Shown: positions 1 through 8,395 of the stretch, in pieces
Position numbering within the stretch: the stretch's first letter is position 1
Layout: every line of letters starts with the position of its first letter
Assembly (NCBI RefSeq): GCF_005862235.1
Contig: NZ_VCEK01000003.1
Span: 390,480-454,479 of the forward strand
Length of the DNA stretch: 64,000 nt
Direction of reading: 5' to 3'
Origin: Saccharomonospora piscinae
GTDB lineage: Bacteria > Actinomycetota > Actinomycetes > Mycobacteriales > Pseudonocardiaceae
Position numbers and translations under genes: made by a program
The notes under the pieces: model-generated
Database searches by the model: none
The model's input: only the letters and a program-made list of their open reading frames with translations
What the model was told of the DNA's origin: nothing

Positions 1-79
1 CGCCCGGCTCCTCGACGGCGTCGCGGTGCTCGTCGACCAGGCAGCCCACCGCAGCGGCCCGGAAGCCGACCCGCTGTGA
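1..79 (+). CDS. C-terminal end of an unidentified protein (partial)
   Basis: An open frame enters from the left edge and ends in TGA at 77-79. It gives the last 25 residues, ending in ...GPEADPL. Codon use fits the surrounding GC-rich genes. In M. tuberculosis the gene before the DUF255 homologue is Rv1083, but this tail is too short to recognise, so no function is assigned. Confidence 0.55.
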   Translation, partial: ARLLDGVAVLVDQAAHRSGPEADPL

Positions 80-108
80 GCGGCCGGTGGCTGTGACACG
101 CTGGGGCC

Positions 109-2112
109 ATGAACCGCCTCGCCAGTGCCACGTCGCCGTACCTGCTCCAGCACGCCGACAACCCCGTGGACTGGTGGCAGTGGGGGCCGGACGCGCTCGC
201 GGAGGCCCGCAGGCGCGACGTGCCGATCCTGCTGTCGATCGGCTACGCCGCCTGTCACTGGTGTCACGTCATGGCGCACGAGTCGTTCGAGGATGCCGAC
301 GTGGCCCGTGTGATGAACGAGCACTTCGTCAACATCAAGGTCGACCGGGAGGAACGCCCGGACATCGACGCCGTCTACATGACCGCCACGCAGGCGATGA
401 CGGGGCAGGGCGGCTGGCCCATGACGTGCTTTCTCACCCCGGACGGCAAGCCGTTCCACTGCGGCACCTACTACCCGCCCGCACCCCGGCACGGGATGCC
501 GTCGTTCCGGCAGTTGCTCGGCGCCGTGACCGAGGCGTGGATCGACCGCCGCCACGAACTGGACGAGAGCGCGGGCCGCATCGCCGACCACATCGCCCAG
601 CAGACCCGGCCGCTGTCGGTCCACGACGTCGACGCCGACACCGTGGCGAAGGCCGTGTCCACGTTGCGAACCCAGACCGACCCGCAGCACGGCGGATTCG
701 GTGGGGCGCCGAAGTTCCCGCCGTCGATGGTGCTGGAGTTCCTGCTGCGCCACCACGAGCGCACGGGCGCGCCCGAAGCACTGTCCGTTGTGGAGTTGAC
801 GGCCGACGGGATGGCGCGCGGCGGGCTCTACGACCAGCTCGCGGGCGGCTTCTCCCGCTACTCCGTGGACGGCGAGTGGGTGGTGCCGCACTTCGAGAAG
901 ATGCTGTACGACAACGCGTTGCTGCTGCGCGCCTACGCGCACCTCGCTCGGCGGACCGGTTCGGCGCTGGCCCACCGCATCACGGGGGAGACGGCGGAGT
1001 TCCTGCTGCGGGACCTGCGGACCGCGCAGGGTGGGTTCGCCGCGTCGCTGGACGCCGACACCGACGGCGTCGAGGGGCTGACCTACGTGTGGACGCCGGA
1101 ACAACTCGTCGCCGTGCTCGGCACCGAGGACGGCGCGTGGGCCGCGCGCACCTTCGGCGTCACCGAGGAGGGCACCTTCGAGCGCGGAGCCTCCACCCTG
1201 CGACTTCCGGAGGACCCCGACGACCCGGCCCGGTGGATGCGGGTGAGTGCCGCGCTGCTCGCGGCGCGCGGCGACCGTCCGCAGCCTCCCCGCGACGACA
1301 AGGTGATCGCGGCCTGGAACGGCCTGGCGGTCACGGCACTCGCGGAGGCGGGCATGGCGCTGCACCGGCCCGACTGGGTCGAGGCCGCCGTGGCCGCGGC
1401 GGCGTTCGTGCTCGACGTCCACCGCACGGAGGACGGCCTGCGCCGCAGCTCCCGCGACGGGACCGTGGGCGACGCGGCGGGAGTGCTGGAGGACTACGCG
1501 TGCCTTGCCGACGGCCTGCTCACCCTCCACCAGGCCACCGGGGAGTCGGTGTGGCTGGTGGAGGCGACGACGCTGCTCGACAGCGCGTTGCGGCGTTTCG
1601 CCGTGTCCGACGCGCCGGGCGCGTTCCACGACACGGCCTCCGACGCCGAGGCCCTCGTGCACCGGCCGAGCGACCCCACCGACAACGCGAGCCCGTCGGG
1701 AGCCTCCGCGCTGGCCTCGGCGCTGCTCACCGCGTCGGCCCTGGTGGGGCCGGAGGACGCGGCGCGCTACCGGGCGGCGTGTGAGCAGGCACTGGGCCGG
1801 GCCGGCGCATTGGTGGCGCAGGCCCCGAGGTTCGCGGGGCACTGGCTCTCGGTGGCCGAGGCGCTGCTGTCGGGTCCCGTGCAGGTGGCGGTGGTCGGCC
1901 CGGACGCGCAGGCGCGGTCGGAGCTGCTCGCGACGGCGGCGACCGCGGTCCACGGCGGCGGCGTGGTGCTGGGCGGCCCGCCCGAGGCCGACGGCGTGCC
2001 GCTGCTGGCCGACCGCCCACTGGTGGACGGCGCGCCCGCGGCCTACGTCTGCCGGGGCTACGTCTGCGACCGCCCGGTGACGACGCCGGAGGCGCTGACC
2101 CGCTCCCTCTGA
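109..2112 (+). CDS. DUF255 thioredoxin-domain protein (YyaL/SPATA20 family)
   Basis: Protein of 667 aa. An N-terminal thioredoxin-like domain (about residues 1-165) carries a C49-H-W-C52 redox motif within [10 protein letters not shown], followed by [14 protein letters not shown]. The rest resembles the (alpha/alpha)6 barrel of glycoside hydrolases and epimerases, with [21 protein letters not shown] and [11 protein letters not shown], all hallmarks of the YyaL/Spermatogenesis-associated protein 20 family. Family members are cytosolic and their biochemical role is not settled. Length is normal for the family. ATG at 109 was chosen because it opens the conserved [15 protein letters not shown] start; an overlapping frame beginning at 87 is a shadow. 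Homologue of Rv1084. Confidence 0.93.
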   Translation: MNRLASATSPYLLQHADNPVDWWQWGPDALAEARRRDVPILLSIGYAACHWCHVMAHESFEDADVARVMNEHFVNIKVDREERPDIDAVYMTATQAMTGQGGWPMTCFLTPDGKPFHCGTYYPPAPRHGMPSFRQLLGAVTEAWIDRRHELDESAGRIADHIAQQTRPLSVHDVDADTVAKAVSTLRTQTDPQHGGFGGAPKFPPSMVLEFLLRHHERTGAPEALSVVELTADGMARGGLYDQLAGGFSRYSVDGEWVVPHFEKMLYDNALLLRAYAHLARRTGSALAHRITGETAEFLLRDLRTAQGGFAASLDADTDGVEGLTYVWTPEQLVAVLGTEDGAWAARTFGVTEEGTFERGASTLRLPEDPDDPARWMRVSAALLAARGDRPQPPRDDKVIAAWNGLAVTALAEAGMALHRPDWVEAAVAAAAFVLDVHRTEDGLRRSSRDGTVGDAAGVLEDYACLADGLLTLHQATGESVWLVEATTLLDSALRRFAVSDAPGAFHDTASDAEALVHRPSDPTDNASPSGASALASALLTASALVGPEDAARYRAACEQALGRAGALVAQAPRFAGHWLSVAEALLSGPVQVAVVGPDAQARSELLATAATAVHGGGVVLGGPPEADGVPLLADRPLVDGAPAAYVCRGYVCDRPVTTPEALTRSL

Positions 2113-2114
2113 CG

Positions 2115-2228
2115 CCGTGTCCGCAAGTTACGTAGCCGTGTCCGCACTTCCCGTAGCCGTGTCCGCGAGTTGCGTAGTCGTGTCCGCATCGCAGGGTGCG
2201 GACACGACTACGCAGGCTGCGGACACGG
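2115..2228. repeat. 21-bp intergenic repeat array with hairpin
   Basis: Three head-to-tail 21-bp units of the form CCGTGTCCGCA-N5-CGTAG start at 2115, 2136 and 2157. A fourth unit folds back on itself: 2171-2188 pairs perfectly (18 bp) with 2197-2214 across an 8-nt loop, and another inverted unit follows to 2228. It lies just after the DUF255 gene and before the acyl-CoA dehydrogenase gene. The same unit recurs at 13165-13248 and 18656-18745. It may work as a terminator or be a dispersed element. A spurious Arg-rich reading frame crosses it. Confidence 0.85.
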
Positions 2229-2282
2229 TGTTTCGATGATCTTTCCCCTGCACACGAGGATTTTCTCAGGCAGGCTGGGCAC

Positions 2283-4208
2283 ATGGACACCCTGACCGGA
2301 GTGCTGACGTCGCTGCTGGACGGCCGCTGGGCCGACACCCGCCGGGACGTCCGCGAGCACCTGGCGAACGAAGCCGCCCGCGGAGCCTTCGACACCGAGA
2401 AGCTCGACGTCACACAGCATCGCGAGCGCATCACCCAGCAGTTGCGCACGCTGGCGGGCACAGGGCGGCCCCGGCTGGGCTTTCCCGCCGAGTACGGCGG
2501 GGGCGGCGACATCGGCGCCGCCGTGGTGTCGTTCGAGATGCTCGGGTTCGGAGACCTGTCGCTGATGGTCAAGGCCGGGGTGCAGTGGGGGCTGTTCGGG
2601 GGTGCCGTGCAACTGCTCGGCACGCGCCGCCACCACGAGCGCTACCTGCCCGACATCATGGCGGGTTCGCTGCTCGGCTGCTTCGCCATGACCGAGGTGG
2701 GCCACGGCTCGGACGTGCAGAGCCTGCGCACCACCGCCACCTACGATCCCGCGACGGCCGAGTTCGACGTCCACACGCCCGATCCGTCGGCGGTGAAGAC
2801 CTACATCGGGGGCGCCGCGAGGGACGGCCGCATGGCGGTGGTGTTCGCCCAGCTCGTCGTGGACGGCGAGTCGCGGGGTGTGCACGCGCTGCTGGTGCCC
2901 GTCCGGGACGAGCGCGGCGCGGTACTGCCCGGCGTCACCGCCGAGGACTGTGGCGTCAAGGCCGGGCTCAACGGCGTGGACAACGGCAGGCTGGCGTTCG
3001 ACCACGTGCGGGTGCCGCGCGCGGCACTGCTCAACCGCTACGGCGACGTCACCGAAGACGGCACCTACACCAGCCCGATCGACTCGGACGGCCGGCGTTT
3101 CTTCACGATGCTCGGCACGCTGGTGCGCGGCCGGATCAGCGTCGCGGGCAGCGCGGGCAGTGCCACCAAGCGCGCGCTCGCGATCGCGGTGCGCTACGCC
3201 GAGACCCGCACCCAGTTCGACAGCCCCGGCGGCGGTGAGGTGACGATCCTCGACTACCTCGCCCACCAGCGCAGGCTCCTGCCCGCGCTGGCCAGCACGT
3301 ACGCGCTGCACTTCGCGCAGGAGGACCTGGTGGCCACCCTGGACGAGCTGCAGGGCGGCGCCGCCACCGTCGGCGCTCCCGCCACCGAGGACGACGAGGT
3401 GCGCCAGCGGGAGCTGGAGTCGCTGGCCGCCGGGTTGAAGGCGCTGACGACGTGGCACGCGACGAGCAGCATCCAGGCGGCGCGTGAGTCCTGCGGCGGC
3501 GCGGGCTACATGGCGGAGAACGTGCTGCCGTCGCTGAAGGCCGACACCGACGTGTTCACGACGTTCGAGGGCGACAACACGGTGTTGTTGCAGCTCGTCG
3601 CCAAGGGCCTGCTCACCCACTACAAGCACCAGTTCCAGGATCTGAGTCCACTCGCGACAGCCCGTTTCGCGGCGGAGCAGTTCGTGGGCGCGATGATCGA
3701 GCGCACCGCGGCGAGGAAGGTGGTGGAGCGGCTGATCGACGCCACACCCGCCCGCGACGACGACGAGGTCGTCTTCGACCGGGCCTGGCAGTGCAAGCTG
3801 TTCACCGACCGGGAGTCGCACGTCCTGGACGGGCTGGCGCGCCGGTTGCGCGCGGCGGGCAGGGACAACGCGTTCGAGGTGTTCAACAACGCGCAGGACC
3901 ACGTGTTGCGCGCGGCGCGGGTCCACGTCGAGCGCGTCGTGCTCGACTCGTTCGTGGCGGCGATCGAGCGCGTCGAGGACGCGGACGCGCGGACGCTGCT
4001 GAGCAGGCTGTGTGACCTGTACGTGCTCTCGACCGTGGAGGCCGACCGCGCGTGGTTTCTCGAACACGGCAGGCTCACCAGCCCGCGCGCGAAGGCGGTG
4101 GTGGCGGGGGTCAACCGGCTGTGCCGCGAGCTGCGCCCGCACGCGCGCACGCTGGTGGACGCCTTCGCCATCCCGGAGCCGCTGTTGCGCGCTCCGATGC
4201 TGGAGTGA
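2283..4208 (+). CDS. Acyl-CoA dehydrogenase / acyl-CoA oxidase family protein
   Basis: Flavoprotein of 641 aa for alpha,beta-dehydrogenation of acyl-CoA in fatty-acid oxidation. It shows the ACAD middle domain (GCFAMTEVGHGSDV) and the C-terminal helical domain with the TTFEGDNTVLLQL motif; E429 in that motif matches the catalytic glutamate of the acyl-CoA oxidase branch. At 641 aa it is far longer than ordinary ACADs (about 380-400 aa) and fits the ACOX-like branch with an extra C-terminal domain. ATG 2283 was chosen because the upstream extension to 2196 lies wholly in the repeat array and encodes Arg-rich nonsense. It appears monocistronic. Dehydrogenase versus oxidase activity cannot be told from sequence. 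Confidence 0.9.
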   Translation: MDTLTGVLTSLLDGRWADTRRDVREHLANEAARGAFDTEKLDVTQHRERITQQLRTLAGTGRPRLGFPAEYGGGGDIGAAVVSFEMLGFGDLSLMVKAGVQWGLFGGAVQLLGTRRHHERYLPDIMAGSLLGCFAMTEVGHGSDVQSLRTTATYDPATAEFDVHTPDPSAVKTYIGGAARDGRMAVVFAQLVVDGESRGVHALLVPVRDERGAVLPGVTAEDCGVKAGLNGVDNGRLAFDHVRVPRAALLNRYGDVTEDGTYTSPIDSDGRRFFTMLGTLVRGRISVAGSAGSATKRALAIAVRYAETRTQFDSPGGGEVTILDYLAHQRRLLPALASTYALHFAQEDLVATLDELQGGAATVGAPATEDDEVRQRELESLAAGLKALTTWHATSSIQAARESCGGAGYMAENVLPSLKADTDVFTTFEGDNTVLLQLVAKGLLTHYKHQFQDLSPLATARFAAEQFVGAMIERTAARKVVERLIDATPARDDDEVVFDRAWQCKLFTDRESHVLDGLARRLRAAGRDNAFEVFNNAQDHVLRAARVHVERVVLDSFVAAIERVEDADARTLLSRLCDLYVLSTVEADRAWFLEHGRLTSPRAKAVVAGVNRLCRELRPHARTLVDAFAIPEPLLRAPMLE

Positions 4209-4305
4209 CGTCGCCGGTTCATCGCCGAGTCGGCCGCTGTTCGTCTCCGCCCGGTACGCATAGGGTCGCAGACGGTGTCCGTGACGAGCTGTGGGGAGGA
4301 CCGGC

Positions 4306-5145
4306 GTGAGACGGTTTGGCGTGAGCGTGTTGTTGGCCGTGAGCATGGTGGCGGTGTCAGCGCCGTCGGCCCAGGGGAGTCCCGTGCAGTCGCGTGACCT
4401 CACCGTCGCGACCTTCAACATCCACCACGGAGCGGGTCCGGACGACGAGCTGGACCTGCCGCACGTCGCCGAGGTGATCGCGGGGCACGGGATGGACGTC
4501 GTGGGGCTGCAGGAGGTCGATCGGCACTGGGGTGAGCGCAGCGAGTTCGTCGACCAGGCGCGGTGGCTGGGCGCCGAACTCGACATGCACGTCGCCTTCG
4601 GCGCGAACCTCGACGAGGACCCGGCCGAGGCCGGGCAGCCGCGCCGCCAGTACGGCACGGCGATCCTGTCGCGGTATCCCATCGAGGCCAGCCGCAACGT
4701 GCCACTGCCCCGGCCGGAGGGCGGTGAACAGCGCGGGCTGCTGGAGGCGGTGGTGCTGGTGCGCGGTGTCCCGCTGCACTTCTACTCCACCCACCTCCAG
4801 CACGACTCGCGCGTGGAGCGGCTCGCCCAGGCCGACGCCATCAACGCGGTGCTCGCCGACGTCGAGGGGCCGACGGTCCTGGTGGGCGACCTCAACGCCG
4901 AGCCGGGCACCCCGGAGATCGAGCGCCTGGCCACCCACCTCGCCGACACCTGGCCCGCGGCGGGGCAGGGTCAGGGGCTCACCTACCCGGCCGAGGCTCC
5001 GCGCACGCGCATCGACTACGTGTTCGCCGACGACAGCGTCAGTGCTGTCAGCCCTGATGCGGCCCGGGTGATCGACACAACCGCGTCGGACCACCGTCCG
5101 GTGGCCGTCGACGTGACCGTGAGCGGCAGGCCCGGCCTGCGCTGA
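4306..5145 (+). CDS. Secreted endonuclease/exonuclease/phosphatase-fold protein
   Basis: Predicted 279 aa with a signal peptide (RRFGVSVLLAVSMVAVSAPSAQG, cut near residue 25). The EEP fold is shown by ATFNIHHG (metal-site Asn), GLQEVD (metal-binding Glu), VGDLNAEPG and the terminal TASDHRPVAVDV (catalytic Asp-His). Such proteins hydrolyse phosphodiesters: nucleic acid, phosphoinositide or sphingomyelin. The substrate is not evident. GTG 4306 is preferred over GTG 4291 because GGGGAGGA sits 6 bases upstream of it. It converges with the esterase gene, leaving only 3 bases between stop codons. Confidence 0.88.
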   Translation: MRRFGVSVLLAVSMVAVSAPSAQGSPVQSRDLTVATFNIHHGAGPDDELDLPHVAEVIAGHGMDVVGLQEVDRHWGERSEFVDQARWLGAELDMHVAFGANLDEDPAEAGQPRRQYGTAILSRYPIEASRNVPLPRPEGGEQRGLLEAVVLVRGVPLHFYSTHLQHDSRVERLAQADAINAVLADVEGPTVLVGDLNAEPGTPEIERLATHLADTWPAAGQGQGLTYPAEAPRTRIDYVFADDSVSAVSPDAARVIDTTASDHRPVAVDVTVSGRPGLR

Positions 5146-5148
5146 GCG

Positions 5149-6126
5149 TCACGGCAGGCTCCAGGTCTGCCCCAGGTGCCAGGCCGCGCACACGTCCACG
5201 TCGAGCACGTAGGCGCCGGCACTGCCGCACTGACCCTCGCCGGTGCCGGGATCCACCGGCTGGCCGTGGCCCATGCCGGTGACCGTGATGGCCTCCACCA
5301 CCGGGCGCCCGGCACCGTCCTCATACACGGTGCGCGGATAGCCCGCCACCGTGTCGCTGCGGTCCGCCTCCGCGTCGGTGCCGTGGATGTCGGTCCACTG
5401 CTCGACCAGTTCGCGCTGGTTGGCGACGGTGACGGTGTAGTCGGCGTCGCCGTGCCAGACGCTCATCGTCGGCCACGGGCCCTCGTGTGAGCTGGCGTCA
5501 CGTACCCGGTCGCCCCACGCCTCCGGGCTGAGGTTCTTGCCGGTGTACATGCAGGTGTAGGCCTCGTAGAGCGCGGCGGCGCACCGGTACGGCAGGCCCG
5601 CCACCACCCCGCCGCCGGAGAACCGCTCGGGGTAGGTCGCGAGCAGGGCCGACGTCATGCCGCCGCCCGCGGACAGGCCCGTGACGTACACGCGCGACTG
5701 GTCGGCGCCGGTCGCGGCGATCGTGTGGTCCACCATGCTGACCACCGACGCGACCTCGCCCTGTCCTCGGGTCGTGTCGGCCGAGTCGAACCAGTTGAAG
5801 CAGCTGTTCAGGTTGTTGGCGCCACGCTGTTCCGGCAGGACGAGACTGAAATCCCAGCGCTCGGCCAGTTCCACCCAGCCGGAGTCGGTGCCGTAGCCGG
5901 TGGCGTTCTGCGTGCAGCCGTGCAGCGCGACGACCACCGGGCGGTCAGGTGCGAGCCCGTCGGGAACGTAGCGGAGCATGCGGAGGTTGCCGGGATCGGC
6001 GCCGAAATCGCCGACCTCCTCGACGGCCGCCGCGGCGGGCGCGGCATGAGCGGATACGGGAACCCCCAACAGGGCGGCCGCCAGCAGAAGCGGCAGCAGT
6101 CGCCGGGCGCGGACGTGCGTTCTCAC
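5149..6126 (-). CDS. Secreted PHB depolymerase-type esterase
   Basis: Predicted 325 aa with a signal peptide ending near AHAAPA. It is an alpha/beta hydrolase of the LpqC/PHB-depolymerase esterase family: oxyanion region VVALHGCTQNATGY, nucleophile motif GLSAGGGMTSAL, and a late GMGHGQPVDPG supplying the catalytic His. Relatives hydrolyse short-chain polyhydroxyalkanoate, feruloyl or acetyl-xylan esters outside the cell. GTG at 6126 was chosen because GAGGAGG lies 6-12 bases upstream and the signal peptide begins there; the longer frame to 6237 lacks a ribosome site. It is divergent from the second secreted hydrolase at 6289. Confidence 0.9.
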   Translation of the reverse strand: MRTHVRARRLLPLLLAAALLGVPVSAHAAPAAAAVEEVGDFGADPGNLRMLRYVPDGLAPDRPVVVALHGCTQNATGYGTDSGWVELAERWDFSLVLPEQRGANNLNSCFNWFDSADTTRGQGEVASVVSMVDHTIAATGADQSRVYVTGLSAGGGMTSALLATYPERFSGGGVVAGLPYRCAAALYEAYTCMYTGKNLSPEAWGDRVRDASSHEGPWPTMSVWHGDADYTVTVANQRELVEQWTDIHGTDAEADRSDTVAGYPRTVYEDGAGRPVVEAITVTGMGHGQPVDPGTGEGQCGSAGAYVLDVDVCAAWHLGQTWSLP

Positions 6127-6288
6127 GGGACCCTCCTCACCTCGTTGTGATCCACACCACGGTAGGGAGTGGCCGGTGGTCCGAACCATGTCACCGACGG
6201 CCACATCGCGGTGCGCGAGTGTGGGTCGGCGGCACATTCCACCCGGTCACAGCGGCTTCTACGGTGGCGAGGGAACGGAGGTCAGCTC

Positions 6289-7836
6289 ATGCGCACGCTC
6301 GTCACGCTCCTGCTGGCGGCGGGACTCACCGCCACAGCGACCCCGGCCGTACTCGCGGAACCGGAGGGTCCCGGCTGCCCCACTCCGCGCCTGCGGGTAC
6401 CGGGTGCGCAGCACCAGGAAGTCGCCTGCCTGGCCGACCTCACCACGGCGGGCACCACGCGCACCGGGCACACCGACCCCGCCGACTGGGCGGGGCTCAC
6501 CCAGGAGGCGCTGCCGGTGCCCGATCCCGTGCCGGGAGTGCAGGTCGACGGCTACTTTCCCGACGACTCCACCACCAACACCAACCACGGCTGGAACCAC
6601 GACGCGCAGTTCGTGCTGCGCCTGCCCGAGAACTGGAACGGCGGGCTCGTGGTCTCGGGTACGCCCGGCAACCGCGAGCAGTACGCCAACGACCGTGCGA
6701 TCTCGGACTGGGTGCTGTCGGAGGGCTACGCCTTCGCCGCCACGGACAAGGGCAACACCGGCGTGGGCTTCGCCGCCGACGGCGACCGTCCCGGCGATGC
6801 CATCGCCGAGTGGAACCACCGCCTCACGCAGCTGACGCGCGCGGCGAAGGCCGCCACGACCCGGCACTACCACCGCAGGCCCGATCCGACGCTGGTGACC
6901 GGACTGTCCAACGGGGGCTACCTCGTCCGCTGGCAGCTGGAGAACCACCCCGAGTTGTACGACGGCGGGGTGGACTGGGAAGGGACACTGTGGTCGGAGA
7001 ACGGGCCGAATCTGGTGGAGTACCTGCCCACCGCGTTGTCGGCCTACCCGCGTTATGCCGATGGCGGCCCCGGCGCCGCAGCGGCGCACGCGGAGCTGGT
7101 CGCGGCCGGGTTTCCCGAGGGGTCCGAGTTCCTGTGGGAGTACCACCACGAGGTCTACTGGGGACTCACGCAGCGGATCTACCGTGAGGAGATCGACCCG
7201 GGCTTCGACGGCGACGACACCGACTACGACTACCGGCAACGCCCGGTGGAGGTGCACGAGGCCGTCGAGCGCATCGGGCTGACGGGCCGTATCGGGAAGC
7301 CGTTGCTGACGCTGCACGGCACGCTCGACGTGTTGCTGCCGATCAGCGAGGACTCCGATGTCTACGCGGACATGGTGCGCGAGCAGGCGCGTGGGGACCT
7401 GCACCGGTACTACCGCATCGAGGACGGCACCCATACCGACTCGCTGGTGGACGCCTTCCCGGCCCGGCTGCGGGCGTTGACGCCGTGTCACCGCACGGCG
7501 TTCGAGTCCCTGGAGGGTTTCCTGGCCGAGGGCACGCCGTTGCCGCCGTCGGCGACGGTCCCGCGCCCCGCGAAGGCCACCCCGGAAGACCTGGTGACGA
7601 CGTGCAAGCTGACCGGACACGGTCAGTCCTGGAGGGCTCGGCGGTACAGCGCTTCGACGTCGTCGCGATGCGGCGGAGTGTCGCCGAGCACGGCCTGCAT
7701 CATGAGCCCGCACGTCAGCATGGCGATCATGCGACCCGTGAGCGGGTCGGTGCGGGCGACGAACAACTCGGCCAGTGCGTTGTCCCACGCGACGGCGGCT
7801 CCGCGCAGGTCGGGGCGTTGCAGCGCGAGCGCGTAG
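6289..7836 (+). CDS. Secreted alpha/beta hydrolase (tannase/3HB-oligomer hydrolase-like)
   Basis: Frame of 515 aa with a signal peptide (RTLVTLLLAAGLTATATPAVLA). Serine-hydrolase motif TGLSNGGYLVRW, then LLTLHGTLDVLLP (acid region) and EDGTHTDSLVD (His region). The overall pattern resembles secreted tannase/feruloyl-esterase or 3-hydroxybutyrate-oligomer hydrolases; the exact substrate is unknown. Oddity: the convincing protein seems to finish near residue 445 (LVTTCKLTGH), after which the frame runs about 71 codons antisense into the TetR gene, ending at 7836. This looks like a lost stop codon or a genuine overlap. Confidence 0.8.
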   Translation: MRTLVTLLLAAGLTATATPAVLAEPEGPGCPTPRLRVPGAQHQEVACLADLTTAGTTRTGHTDPADWAGLTQEALPVPDPVPGVQVDGYFPDDSTTNTNHGWNHDAQFVLRLPENWNGGLVVSGTPGNREQYANDRAISDWVLSEGYAFAATDKGNTGVGFAADGDRPGDAIAEWNHRLTQLTRAAKAATTRHYHRRPDPTLVTGLSNGGYLVRWQLENHPELYDGGVDWEGTLWSENGPNLVEYLPTALSAYPRYADGGPGAAAAHAELVAAGFPEGSEFLWEYHHEVYWGLTQRIYREEIDPGFDGDDTDYDYRQRPVEVHEAVERIGLTGRIGKPLLTLHGTLDVLLPISEDSDVYADMVREQARGDLHRYYRIEDGTHTDSLVDAFPARLRALTPCHRTAFESLEGFLAEGTPLPPSATVPRPAKATPEDLVTTCKLTGHGQSWRARRYSASTSSRCGGVSPSTACIMSPHVSMAIMRPVSGSVRATNNSASALSHATAAPRRSGRCSASA

Positions 7837-8195
7837 AGGTTGTACTCCGCGATCGTGCTGGCGCGCTGCTGCGTCACCGAGTCGAGCACGAGGTCGGTGA
7901 GCGCGGACGCCAGATCGGTGTCGCTCTCCAGTGCGGCGTCCCACTCCCGCAGCGCGGCGACGTTGAGCCGGGCCGCCTCGTCGAGGGCCACGGCGATGAG
8001 GTCGTCGAGCGTGGCGAAGTGGTAGGTCGTCGAGCCGAGCGGCACCCCGGCCTCGGCGGCGACGGCACGGTGGGTCAGCGCGCCGATGCCACGGTCGGCG
8101 ATGACGCTGATGGCCGCGCGCGCGATGCGGTTGCGGCGGTCCGGGTCGTTCGGACCACGTCCGCGCCGGCGCGTCGCCGTTTCCTGTGTCGTCAT
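7623..8195 (-). CDS. TetR-family regulator (BetI-like) of the betaine cluster
   Basis: Predicted 190 aa. N-terminal TetR helix-turn-helix (RIARAAISVIADRGIGALTHRAVAAEAGVPLGSTTYHF, described here only by its ends at about residues 25-62) followed by an all-helical ligand domain. It is divergent from betB, with a 41-bp near-perfect palindrome in the shared promoter, so it is probably the choline-responsive repressor BetI or an equivalent. ATG 8195 is preferred: the frame extends to 8441 but the extra part crosses the operator and lacks domain content. Its 3' end overlaps the antisense tail of the hydrolase gene. Confidence 0.85.
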   Translation of the reverse strand: MTTQETATRRRGRGPNDPDRRNRIARAAISVIADRGIGALTHRAVAAEAGVPLGSTTYHFATLDDLIAVALDEAARLNVAALREWDAALESDTDLASALTDLVLDSVTQQRASTIAEYNLYALALQRPDLRGAAVAWDNALAELFVARTDPLTGRMIAMLTCGLMMQAVLGDTPPHRDDVEALYRRALQD

Positions 8196-8304
8196 ACCCG
8201 AGGCTCCCCTCCCGTCGGAGCACCACGAACCCGACCGTGATCCGCCGGTCACCCGCCATGACACCACATCTCGTCGGGTGGGTTCCGACACACCCTTCTC
8301 CCCA

Positions 8305-8345
8305 TTGTGTACGTGAGTACATATAACATGTACCGACGTACACAA
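8305..8345. promoter_or_regulatory. Long palindromic operator upstream of betB
   Basis: Outer arms TTGTGTACGT (8305-8314) and ACGTACACAA (8336-8345) are perfect inverted repeats. Nested inside are GTACAT (8317-8322) and ATGTAC (8328-8333). The AT-rich centre is at about 8325. It lies between the divergent TetR gene and betB, which is where a BetI-type repressor would bind. Confidence 0.8.
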
Positions 8346-8346
8346 A

Positions 8347-8363
8347 TGGTGTGGTCCACACCA
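8347..8363. promoter_or_regulatory. Second 17-bp palindrome before betB
   Basis: TGGTGTGG-T-CCACACCA is a perfect 8-bp inverted repeat with a single central base, two bases downstream of the long operator and 33 bases before the betB start. It could be a second regulator site or a leader hairpin. A half-site (TCCACACCAC) also appears near 6150 upstream of the esterase gene. Confidence 0.5.
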
Positions 8364-8395
8364 CATCACTCTGGAGGGAGCAGGACACCCGTCCC

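Noticed and set aside
2196-2282. N-terminal extension of the acyl-CoA dehydrogenase with RTRLRRLRTR
   Set aside because: It translates the intergenic repeat array; the same Arg-Thr-Arg-Leu pattern appears wherever the repeat is read.
2208-4697. An 829-codon minus-strand frame over the acyl-CoA dehydrogenase
   Set aside because: Antisense shadow of a well-recognised enzyme; no domain content.
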